Source: Nannocystis pusilla
GTDB taxonomy: Bacteria > Myxococcota_A > Polyangia > Nannocystales > Nannocystaceae
DNA length: 49,795 bases
Direction of reading: 5' to 3'
NCBI RefSeq assembly: GCF_020073745.1
Contig: NZ_JAIRAU010000053.1
Location: 1 to 49,795 of the forward strand
In this document: piece after piece, positions 16,840 to 24,044 of the stretch
Position numbering within the stretch: position 1 is the first letter of the stretch
How the letters are laid out: each line of letters opens with the position of its first letter
Program-made: the position numbers and the translations under genes
The notes under the pieces: generated by a model
The model's database searches: none
Seen by the model: the letters and a program-made list of their open reading frames with translations, nothing else
Told to the model about the DNA's origin: nothing

Positions 16840-17088
16840 CGCGCGCAGGCTAGCCCAGCCGCGCCCGCGCGGGAAGAATCCCGCGCCTCACGCCGCGCCG
16901 CGCCCGCCGCGAGCCGCGATCGCGGCTCCTCGCGCTCGCCACTCGACCTCACATGCCCCACGGGACAGCGCTCTGACCGCGCGCCGAGCCTCCGCCGGCC
17001 GCGCCCGGCTCCGCTTCACAGGCCGCCGCTCGGGCGGGAAAGCCGTCCTCGCCGACTCGCGCCTCCGCCTGCCATCTCATGGCGTCGG

Positions 17089-17158
17089 GGACATGCTCTT
17101 ATAAACATGTCCGATCGCACATATCCTCGAGAACATGCCCCTGCGGACATGTCGCGCG
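17089..17158. repeat. Five-unit 14-bp array with strict phasing
   Basis: ATG/ATA triplets lie at 17093, 17107, 17121, 17135 and 17149, exactly 14 bp apart, while the four-base spacers differ from unit to unit. The array ends just before the stop of the minus-strand coiled-coil gene (17165). A single further hairpin lies at 16953-16968. No gene is seen in 16840-17164. Confidence 0.9.
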
Positions 17159-17164
17159 ATGCGC

Positions 17165-18118
17165 TCAGCCGCCGCTGGGCGACTTGATCAGGCGGCCGAT
17201 CCGCAGGTTGGGGATGAACGCCTCGGTCAGGGCGGAGGGGGCCTTGATCGTGCCGCGGATCGTGTCGTCGAGGCGGCGCGGCGGCTCGGTCGGGGCCGGG
17301 GGAGCGGGCGGCGGCGGCAGCACCTCCTCGGCCGGGAGTGCGGCCAGCAGCGGCGGCGGCGGCATGAGCAGCTGCGACGCGGGCATCGGCGGCGGCGGCG
17401 GCAGGTCGCCGTCGTCGTCGCCGTAGGCGTCGAAGTCGTCGTGTTCGATCTCGACTTCCAGCTCGCCGGAGATCGCGATCGGCGGCGGGCGGACGGCGGG
17501 CGGCTGGGTCGGCGCCTGGGTGAGCTCGGTCAGGCGAGCCAGCAGCTCGGTCCGGGGCACCGGCGGTTCGGTGTGGACGATCGACGAGCCCGCCGGTCGG
17601 GGATAGATGCCGGACTGGGCCGCGACGTCGAGCTCGCTGCGCAGGGCTGCGAGGTCGAGGCGCTCGAGCCACGGGCGGTCGACGAGGTAGCGGCCGTCGA
17701 GCGGCACCAGCGTCAGCGAGCCGCGGGTGATGCTGTAGAGCAGCTTGCCGCCGGCGTGGTGACGCAGGCGCCGGCCGAGCTCGGCCACGGCCTCGTCGTC
17801 GTCGTCGAGCGCGCGGGTGAGGGCCGACAGCACCAGCCCGAGCACCTCGCGGGCGCGGTCGAACTCCGCCTGGAGCGCCGCGGCCTCCTGGGTCTCCGGG
17901 GCGGGCGGCGGCTCGTGTGGGGTCGCCCGCAGCCGCTGCGCCAGGTCGCGGGCGACCTGCAGCTTCTTGTTCAGCTGGCGGGCCACCTTGGCCCAGTGGT
18001 CGCGCTCGTGCTGGCCGCTCGCGACCTCGCTCTCGAGCTCCGCCACGCGCGCCTCGAGCTGCTGGATCTGCAGGACCTTCGCGTCGTAGCGCTGCCAGAT
18101 ATCACCGGAGTCCGTCAT
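17165..18118 (-). CDS. Coiled-coil, Pro-rich cytoplasmic protein of unknown function
   Basis: 317 residues from ATG 18118 (MTDSGDIWQRY). An in-frame upstream extension to 18163 is less likely. Residues about 10-70 form a heptad-rich coiled coil (QIQQLEARVAELESEV). A central globular part (about 90-190) contains YSITRGSLTLVPLDGRYLVDRP. Then comes an acidic stretch (EVEIEHDDFDAYGDDDGD), a poly-Pro region, and a C-terminal motif PNLRIGRLIKSP. There is no signal peptide or membrane segment. Architecture suggests a scaffold or regulatory protein. I do not recognise the family. Confidence 0.65.
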   Translation of the reverse strand: MTDSGDIWQRYDAKVLQIQQLEARVAELESEVASGQHERDHWAKVARQLNKKLQVARDLAQRLRATPHEPPPAPETQEAAALQAEFDRAREVLGLVLSALTRALDDDDEAVAELGRRLRHHAGGKLLYSITRGSLTLVPLDGRYLVDRPWLERLDLAALRSELDVAAQSGIYPRPAGSSIVHTEPPVPRTELLARLTELTQAPTQPPAVRPPPIAISGELEVEIEHDDFDAYGDDDGDLPPPPPMPASQLLMPPPPLLAALPAEEVLPPPPAPPAPTEPPRRLDDTIRGTIKAPSALTEAFIPNLRIGRLIKSPSGG

Positions 18119-18185
18119 CGGCGGGCCCCAAGCATAGACGGGAAAGTCCGCCGACGCGAACATCGGCCACGAGCACCGGCGCGCC

Positions 18186-18524
18186 TCAGGCGAGCACGAT
18201 GCGGGTCAGTGTGAGCCCTCGCCGCGACCTGTGAGCCACTGCGACGGCGAACACATGTCCGCCGGGCTTCCACGTCTCCTCGCGCAGCGGGACCACCTGC
18301 GCGATGTACGTGCCTGGCAGCCGCCCGGGCACCACGGTGGCGATCCGCACCGGGACGCCGCCGACGCCGACGACCATCGCGTCGACGCGGATGTCGGCGA
18401 TGTCGACGTCGGTGATCGGCGTCCCGTTCTCGTCGCTGACCGCCAGCGCGATGCTGGTCGGCTCGCGGTTGCCGGCCGCCGCGAGCGTGTCGGCCGCGAC
18501 CGCCTCGAGGATGAGCCGCGCCAT
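18186..18524 (-). CDS. Small Ig-like beta-sandwich protein of unknown function
   Basis: 112 residues from ATG 18524 (MARLILEAVAADTL). The alternating strand pattern and PITDVDIADIRVDAM, RLPGTYIAQVVP and WKPGGHVFAVAV segments look like a single small Ig-like domain, as in bacterial proteins with ancillary carbohydrate- or partner-binding modules. There is no signal peptide. An upstream in-frame ATG exists at 18662 but would run through low-quality sequence. It lies between the coiled-coil gene and the desaturase-like gene on the same strand, so the three may share a transcript. Confidence 0.55.
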   Translation of the reverse strand: MARLILEAVAADTLAAAGNREPTSIALAVSDENGTPITDVDIADIRVDAMVVGVGGVPVRIATVVPGRLPGTYIAQVVPLREETWKPGGHVFAVAVAHRSRRGLTLTRIVLA

Positions 18525-18636
18525 GCCGCCACCATGTGTGATCTCGGTCGCGGCGCCAGCGAACGCGACGCGCGGCCGCGCGCCTGCGACGTCCGCCCGC
18601 CCGCGCGGACCCTGTCCCTTGCGCCAGGGAAGCGGC

Positions 18637-19470
18637 TCAGGCCCCCTCGGGGGCGCTCCCACCGGCGGGCGCGGCCAGCCGCCGGGCCAGCGCCGGCAGC
18701 CGGCGGTCGGGCACCGCCGAGTACAGGTGGTGCACGAAGTGGAAGCGCACCCCCCAGTAGTTCTCGCGGCCGACCAGCGCGTACCACAGCCACCGCAGCG
18801 GGCGCGGGAACTCGGGCGGATCGACCTGTCCGTAGAGCCATGGCTGATGGACCAGCCAGGCGAACACGAACCACGCCGCCGCGTTGCCGATCCGCACGAC
18901 GAGGTTGTAGGCCACGAGCCCGCGCCAGCCGCCGAACCACATCAGCAGCGCCCACACCAGCGCGTGCACGGCCATGGTCGTGGCCAGGCGGGCGTCGAGG
19001 CCGCGGCGGCGGATCCACCACGCCGCCGACAGCTCGGGCTGGACGACGCACCACAGCGCAGCGCGCAGCGCGCTCGGGTCCATCATGCGGTGGTCCGGGT
19101 CGCCGACGCCGTCGTGCTCGCGGTGGTGCAGCAGGTGCAGCTCCTCGAGCTCGCGGCGGCCGAGGTAGACCGGCGACGGCAACACCAGCAGCACCTGCGC
19201 CACCAGCCACGAGGAGCCGCGCTGGTCGGCGTGCAGCGCCTCGTGCCAGCGGTTGAAGTAGCGCACGAACGCCGTCACCCCGAGCAGCGCGAACGCCCAG
19301 GTCGGCAGCAACTCGAGCACGAACGCTGCGTAGCAGGCGTAGAACGCCACGGCCCAGCCGACCATGCCCGGCTCGTAGTGCACCCGGCGGTCGGCCGGGT
19401 ACAGCGCGGTGACCTCCCGCCGCGTCAGGCGGTCGGGGCGCAGGGCGCCGTGAGGACGGACCGAAGCCAC
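18637..19470 (-). CDS. Fatty-acid-desaturase-superfamily membrane protein
   Basis: 277 residues from GTG 19470. The start is uncertain because its AGGAG is only 2 bp away; an internal ATG (MVGWAVAFY) is possible. Three histidine boxes are visible: HEALH, HLLHHREHD and HFVHHLY, which would bind a di-iron centre. Between them are hydrophobic stretches for about four membrane passes. It is probably a lipid or carotenoid desaturase, ketolase or hydroxylase, but substrate specificity cannot be read. A repeat-like unit at 18826-18840 is accommodated in the coding sequence. Confidence 0.75.
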   Translation of the reverse strand: MASVRPHGALRPDRLTRREVTALYPADRRVHYEPGMVGWAVAFYACYAAFVLELLPTWAFALLGVTAFVRYFNRWHEALHADQRGSSWLVAQVLLVLPSPVYLGRRELEELHLLHHREHDGVGDPDHRMMDPSALRAALWCVVQPELSAAWWIRRRGLDARLATTMAVHALVWALLMWFGGWRGLVAYNLVVRIGNAAAWFVFAWLVHQPWLYGQVDPPEFPRPLRWLWYALVGRENYWGVRFHFVHHLYSAVPDRRLPALARRLAAPAGGSAPEGA

Positions 19471-19865
19471 AGCTCCTGATAGCGAGAACCGCCCCGCGCC
19501 GCAAAGCGGGGTCGGCGAGCGACCCTTCTCCCGCGGCGGACTTGTCGAACGAAGTTCACTCTCGCGACGCGATCGATGCGGGTGTAGGCGCGAGAATTTG
19601 CCGCAAGTCGGGCGCCTCCTCGGGGGCTGCGAGGCCACGGTCGTCCCGGCACCTGTCCAGAAGAACATTTTGGTCAGGGCGCCTGGAGACCCCAGGTACG
19701 CAGGGACCGCCGGGCTGCTCTGCGGGCCGCGCGAGCCGCTCGGGGGCGCTGCGGCAGCTCGGCGCGGCGTCGTCATCGCTGGACCGTGCGCGCTCGGGAG
19801 GGCTCGCCTTCGCTGCGCGGGGGAGACCTCGGGGTGCTTCGCGAATTGCCGGCTGCGCCTCGCGG

Positions 19866-19968
19866 GGGGTCCGGGGAAGGGTCGGGCGCGAGTTCAGCGT
19901 CCCGATGACCCCTCCTGCGTCGGGGTCATCCTGGCCTCGTATTCGCGCCCGACCCTTCCCCGGACCCC
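19866..19968. repeat. 26-bp perfect inverted repeat with nested hairpin
   Basis: Arms at 19866-19891 and 19943-19968 are exact reverse complements. Inside the loop a second perfect stem, GATGACCCC (19904-19912) with GGGGTCATC (19922-19930), encloses 9 nt. A 16-bp palindrome, CACGGCTGCAGCCGTG, follows at 19972-19987. No gene is seen in 19471-20206. The structure could be a terminator, a structured RNA or the remnant of a mobile element. Confidence 0.85.
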
Positions 19969-20206
19969 TGGCACGGCTGCAGCCGTGAGAGGCCGACCCG
20001 CCGTCGTCGGCTCCGATGCAGGATGTCTCAAAAGACAGATCACGAGCGCCTGTTCGACGGCCAGGGCTGGCCGCCGAACAGACGCCTTCTCACGTCATTC
20101 ACGGCGTGTCCTCTCCCGCGGCGGGGCACGAGCGCGGCGGCTCGCTGGACCCGCCTGCCGGAACAAGAACATCTCCGTCACGAAGCGTATGCGCTCCACG
20201 AACGCG

Positions 20207-20389
20207 CTACACGGTCCAACTCCCGCCGGAAGGATCGACCAGTCGGAAACCCTGGGTGAGCTCGACCGCGGGCGCTCTCAGGACGACAGTCCAGAGATCA
20301 TGTCGAAGGAACCATCCCACGGGCGGGTGAGCTCGCAGAACGACGAGGCGCTCCTTCTTCATCCGCGACTTCGCATCTTCGGCGAGCAT
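20207..20389 (-). CDS. Small protein coupled to the upstream membrane protein
   Basis: 60 residues from ATG 20389, which overlaps the preceding stop as TGATG. That arrangement is typical of translational coupling. The sequence is ordinary in composition, with KKERLVVLRAHPPVGWF and VELTQGFRLVDPSGG, and a soluble beta-rich look. I do not recognise it. Repeat-like units near 20300-20314 overlap the coding sequence. It could be the C-terminal fragment of a larger protein. Confidence 0.45.
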   Translation of the reverse strand: MLAEDAKSRMKKERLVVLRAHPPVGWFLRHDLWTVVLRAPAVELTQGFRLVDPSGGSWTV

Positions 20390-20787
20390 CACCACCCCAG
20401 CACTCCACGCAAAGGGGCGAGAAACGCCCGCCAGACGTACAGCGAGGCAGACAGGCCCAGGCCCACGGCGAGGAGCCCCGCCTGCCAGTCCCGCGCCGGG
20501 GCGTGAGGGCTCACCAGGCGGCTGATCACGGCGGTGGATCCCAGGACCACCGAGGCGAGCGCCGAGATGGGCACCAGCAGGCCGAAGAGCCACCCGAGAC
20601 CGCTCCAGACGTACACGCCGACCCGGGGAATGAGGAGGAATATCTGGCCGAAGTTGACCAGCAAGAGAAAAAAGACAGCCGACAAAAATCCGAGCCAACA
20701 CACATCGAGCGCGAGAGCCCCGAAGCGCTGCTGCGATGGGTCCGCGCGCGCACGCAGAGCATTCGCCTTCGACGGGGTCGGGCTCAT
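20389..20787 (-). CDS. Small integral membrane protein of unknown function
   Basis: 132 residues from ATG 20787. After a hydrophilic N-terminus there are about four hydrophobic segments: CWLGFLSAVFFLLLV, IFLLIPRVGVYVW, GLLVPISALASVVLG and AGLLAVGLGLSASLYVW. It has no enzymatic motif. Its stop overlaps the start of a 60-residue frame, so the two are probably co-translated. Confidence 0.6.
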   Translation of the reverse strand: MSPTPSKANALRARADPSQQRFGALALDVCWLGFLSAVFFLLLVNFGQIFLLIPRVGVYVWSGLGWLFGLLVPISALASVVLGSTAVISRLVSPHAPARDWQAGLLAVGLGLSASLYVWRAFLAPLRGVLGW

Positions 20788-20986
20788 CGTCGTGCTCTGG
20801 GCTGCTCAGGCTAGCACCAGGAGGCAGAGTCGACACGCGCCCGCGACTTCACTTCCTGGCCGACTGCTTCGCCCGCACCAGGACTGTGTTCACCGCCAGA
20901 ACGATGGCCGCAGCCGCGCGTGCCCGGGCTGGTGGCACCACCGACGGTCAGCGCGGCGAGGCGATGTCGTGTAAACGTGGGGAGGG

Positions 20987-21433
20987 ATGTCGCTCGCTCC
21001 GCCGCGTCGCACGCTCATGAACCTGGCGATCCCACGGGGGATGGTCCAGACGCTCGCATGGGGGATGATCGCCATGCCGTTCGCGCTGCCGCCCATCGCC
21101 TGGGAGCTCGGATGGGTGCGGCCTCCGGAGACCGCGTCGCTAGCCGTGGCGACGATCGTTCAGGACCCGGCGAGCACGGGCGAGCAGGTGGATTCGAGCG
21201 GGCGGACGCTGGAGGTCGCCGACGCGACGGGCACCGGCGCACCTCCGACGGAGGCTGCGCCCGCGTCGGCGCCGATCCTCGAGCCGATCGCAACCTGCGG
21301 CAACTCGGTCTGCGAACCTGCGCGGGGCGAATCCTCCCGGACCTGCTGCGAGGACTGCCCTTGCGACGCGCCGCTCGTCTGCAAACCCGACGCCTCCGAC
21401 CGGCAAGCTTGCCAGGCGCAGGGCCTGAAGTAG
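20987..21433 (+). CDS. Small anchored or secreted Cys-rich protein
   Basis: 148 residues from ATG 20987 with GGAGGG immediately upstream. A hydrophobic N-terminal stretch (MVQTLAWGMIAMPFALPPIAW) could be a signal or anchor. A variable linker follows, then a C-terminal knot with CGNSVCEPARGESSRTCC, then EDCPCDAPLVC, close to the GNxxCExGE-type repeat common in secreted myxobacterial proteins. Function is unknown. Confidence 0.6.
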   Translation: MSLAPPRRTLMNLAIPRGMVQTLAWGMIAMPFALPPIAWELGWVRPPETASLAVATIVQDPASTGEQVDSSGRTLEVADATGTGAPPTEAAPASAPILEPIATCGNSVCEPARGESSRTCCEDCPCDAPLVCKPDASDRQACQAQGLK

Positions 21434-21469
21434 TCGTCGAGACGAGAGTGCTGCGCTCGCGACCTCGTC

Positions 21470-22126
21470 TCAGGCGCGGGCGATGCCGACGGGGCACGAC
21501 ACCCCGGTCCCGCCGAGCCCGCAGTACCCGCCCGGGTTCTTATGTAAATACTGCTGGTGGTAGTCCTCGGCGTAGTAGAACGTCGGCGCCGGCAGCAGTT
21601 CGGTCGTGATCTCGCCGAAGCCGGCGGCCTGCAGGCGCTTCTGGAACGCCTCGCGCGACGCCTCTGCGGCCTGCTTCTGCGCCTCGCCGGTGTAGTAGAT
21701 GCCGGAGCGGTACTGCGTGCCGACGTCGTTGCCCTGGCGCATGCCCTGCGTCGGGTCGTGGTTCTCCCAGAACACGCGCAGGAGATCTTCGTAGCGCACG
21801 CGCTGCGGATCGAAGACCACCTGGACGACCTCGTTGTGGCCGGTCTTGCCGCTGCACACCTCGCGGTAGGTCGGGTTGGGCGTGTACCCCGCGGCGTAGC
21901 CGACCATCGTCGAGATCACGCCGGGCACCTGCCAGAACTTCTTCTCGGCGCCCCAGAAGCAGCCCATGCCGAACATGGCGATCTCGGCGCCGGCCGGGAA
22001 CGGCGGCGCCATCGGCCCGCCGAGGACCGCGTGCTGCGCGGCGACCGGCATGGGCGCGTCGCGCCCGGGGAGCGCCTCGGCGGGGCGCGGCATACGGAGC
22101 TTGTCGGAGGAGGCGAACCAGGACAT
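21470..22126 (-). CDS. msrA: Peptide methionine-S-sulfoxide reductase
   Basis: 218 residues from ATG 22126. It reduces methionine-S-sulfoxide in proteins. The catalytic motif GMGCFWGAE puts the nucleophilic Cys at about 56. VGYAGG is present as VGYAAGYTPNPTYREVCSGKTGHNEVVQV, and the C-terminal GYCGLGGTGVSCP carries candidate resolving cysteines. The N-terminus has an extension of about 45 residues before the core, without a clear signal peptide. It is transcribed divergently from the SseB-like gene. Confidence 0.95.
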   Translation of the reverse strand: MSWFASSDKLRMPRPAEALPGRDAPMPVAAQHAVLGGPMAPPFPAGAEIAMFGMGCFWGAEKKFWQVPGVISTMVGYAAGYTPNPTYREVCSGKTGHNEVVQVVFDPQRVRYEDLLRVFWENHDPTQGMRQGNDVGTQYRSGIYYTGEAQKQAAEASREAFQKRLQAAGFGEITTELLPAPTFYYAEDYHQQYLHKNPGGYCGLGGTGVSCPVGIARA

Positions 22127-22262
22127 GCCCCGCAGGGTGACGCATGCCGGCGCCCACGGCCAGCGCGGCCCGCACAGCCCGCCTGCGTGCCCGATCACGC
22201 GCCCGTGGCTCGCCGCGCGGCCGGGCGCTCCCGGGCGGCTCTGCTATCTTCGCCCCTCCCCC

Positions 22263-23039
22263 ATGTCCACGCTCAACCGCGACCGGCTCGTCACCTCCCT
22301 GCAGCAGCTCACGACCAGCGGCGGGGCCGACAACCGGCTGGTGGTGGCGGCGGGGGACTACTACGTCGTCGTCCACGGCCGGCTCGGCGGCGGCGACCTC
22401 ACGTGCGAGGTCGTGTCCAACTTCTACCTCGGCGCCGCCTCGCAGCTGACCCCGGCGCGGCTGCGGTCGCTCGGCGATCGCGGCTACTTCGAGCGCAACG
22501 GCCACAACAACCTCTACCGCGACGTGCGACTGGTCGGGCCCGACGCGGCCGGCAAGCTCGCCGACGAGCTGCTGGCGCTGTTCGCCCAGATCTTCGGCGT
22601 CGAGGCCGACGCGCCGGCGAAGTTCGACCTGCAGCTCGGCGACCCGGAGCCGACGCGCAACCCCGACCTGGTGCGCGCCATGAAGACCCTGGCGGTGCGC
22701 CGCGACATGGACGCGCGCCAGCGGGTCTACATCGGCGTGATGAACGCCACCTTCCTCATGCCGGTCAACCCCGCGGGGCGCACCGCCGACGAGCCGCTCG
22801 AGGTCGACCGCCTCGGCAACTTCCCGGTCATCGCCGCGTTCACCGAGATCGACTCGCTGCGGCTGTGGCAGCCGAAGGGCTGGCCGTTCGCGCTGGTCCC
22901 CGGCGCGCGCCTGGTCCCGCTGGCGGTGTCGCGGCGGGTCGGCTCGCTGCTCGTCAACCCGCGCGGCAACGTCGGCGGCGAGCTTTACATCAACGAGCTC
23001 GAGTCGATCGAGGGCGCGCTGCGCCGGCGCAACAACTGA
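22263..23039 (+). CDS. SseB-like / type-III-chaperone-like two-domain protein
   Basis: 258 residues from ATG 22263. The N-terminal half (about 1-130: RLVTSLQQL, VVAAGDYYVVVHG) resembles the TY-chaperone or Tir-chaperone-like fold. The C-terminal half (about 145-250) matches the SseB N-terminal domain pattern, with FLMPVN, GNFPVIAAFTEID and VNPRGNVGGEL. Such proteins are usually small cytoplasmic accessory factors. No secretion apparatus is in the window. It is followed after 3 bp by the desaturase gene, so the two probably form one transcript. Confidence 0.65.
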   Translation: MSTLNRDRLVTSLQQLTTSGGADNRLVVAAGDYYVVVHGRLGGGDLTCEVVSNFYLGAASQLTPARLRSLGDRGYFERNGHNNLYRDVRLVGPDAAGKLADELLALFAQIFGVEADAPAKFDLQLGDPEPTRNPDLVRAMKTLAVRRDMDARQRVYIGVMNATFLMPVNPAGRTADEPLEVDRLGNFPVIAAFTEIDSLRLWQPKGWPFALVPGARLVPLAVSRRVGSLLVNPRGNVGGELYINELESIEGALRRRNN

Positions 23040-23042
23040 CGC

Positions 23043-23972
23043 ATGGACGCCGAGTTCTCCGCCGCCGCGGTGCTCACCGCCGACGAGCGGCGCGAGCTGT
23101 ACGCCCGGCGCGACGGCCCCGGCCTGCGCCGCTTCGCCGCCCAGCTCGCGCTCCTCGTCGCCGCCGCGGCCGCCGTGGTCGCGCTCGCCGACGCGGAGGC
23201 GCCGGTCTTCTGGCCGGTGTTCGCCGCCTACAGCGTGCTGCTGGCCTCGATGTTCGCGCCGATGCACGAGGCCGGCCACGGCACCGCGTTCGCCAGCCGC
23301 CGGCTCAACCGGCTGGTCCTGCGGGTCGCCGCCGGCCTCTCGCTCATGCCGCCGACCGGCTTCGTCGCCTTCCACTTCGAGCACCACCGCAACACCCACG
23401 AGGTCGGCGACCCCGAGATCCCCGGCGGGAACCTCGAGCTGGCGAAATGGCCGGGCAACCCGATCGCCGCGCTCGTCGTGCTGAGCGGGCTGCCGCTGCT
23501 GGTCGCCAAGCTGGCGGCGCTGGTCAACCTCGCCGTGCCGCGCGGGCCGCGGTGGTTCGCGCGCTGGCTGCCGTTCCTGTCCGGGGCGCACAGGCCGGCG
23601 ACGATCCGCGAGGCGCGGGCGATCCTCGCCGGCCTGCTCGCCGTCGCCGCGCTCGCCTGGCTGTGGCTGCCCGCGCTGGCGTGGCTGCTGGCCGGCTGCG
23701 CCGGCGCCCACGCGGTGCTCGGGCCCTACCTCGCGGCCGAGCACACCGGCATGCCGACCGGCGGCGACGTGCTCGCGCGGACGCGATCGATCCGCAGCAA
23801 CGCCGCCGTCAGGTGGCTGTTCTGGAACATGCCCTACCACGCCGAGCACCACGGCTGGCCGGCCGTGCCGTTCCACGCCGTCCCCGCGCTGCACCGCCGC
23901 GTCGCCCCGCACCTGCCGCGAAGCTACCGCGGCTACCTGCACGTCTACCTGGCGGCGCTGCGCGGCCGCTGA
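23043..23972 (+). CDS. Fatty-acid desaturase family membrane protein
   Basis: 309 residues from ATG 23043. Histidine boxes are MHEAGHG, FHFEHHRNTHEVGDPE and MPYHAEHHGWP, the signature of the membrane di-iron desaturase/beta-carotene ketolase family. Hydrophobic passes surround them (LALLVAAAAAVVAL, VFAAYSVLLASMF and WLWLPALAWLLAGC). Its likely role is desaturation or hydroxylation of a lipid or carotenoid. The stop is followed by a repeat array, then by the convergent ftsI gene. Confidence 0.85.
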   Translation: MDAEFSAAAVLTADERRELYARRDGPGLRRFAAQLALLVAAAAAVVALADAEAPVFWPVFAAYSVLLASMFAPMHEAGHGTAFASRRLNRLVLRVAAGLSLMPPTGFVAFHFEHHRNTHEVGDPEIPGGNLELAKWPGNPIAALVVLSGLPLLVAKLAALVNLAVPRGPRWFARWLPFLSGAHRPATIREARAILAGLLAVAALAWLWLPALAWLLAGCAGAHAVLGPYLAAEHTGMPTGGDVLARTRSIRSNAAVRWLFWNMPYHAEHHGWPAVPFHAVPALHRRVAPHLPRSYRGYLHVYLAALRGR

Positions 23973-23978
23973 CCGCAG

Positions 23979-24044
23979 GGACATGCCCGATGGGGCATGC
24001 TCATTGAAACATGCTTTATCGGGCATGCTCCATCGACCACGCGC
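23979..24044. repeat. Five-unit 14-bp array in the desaturase/ftsI convergent gap
   Basis: Triplets lie at 23983, 23997, 24011, 24025 and 24039, with exact 14-bp steps. The array fills the 72 bp between the desaturase stop and the ftsI stop at 24045. Confidence 0.9.

Noticed and set aside
19866..19968. Terminal inverted repeats of an insertion sequence
   Set aside because: The arms are only 51 bp apart, there is no transposase or coding frame between them, and no flanking direct repeat was seen.
22121..22147. Repeat array at the msrA start
   Set aside because: ATGCCCCGCAGGG looks like one unit, but the next ATG is 19 bp away and out of the 14-bp phase, so only a single possible half-unit is present.
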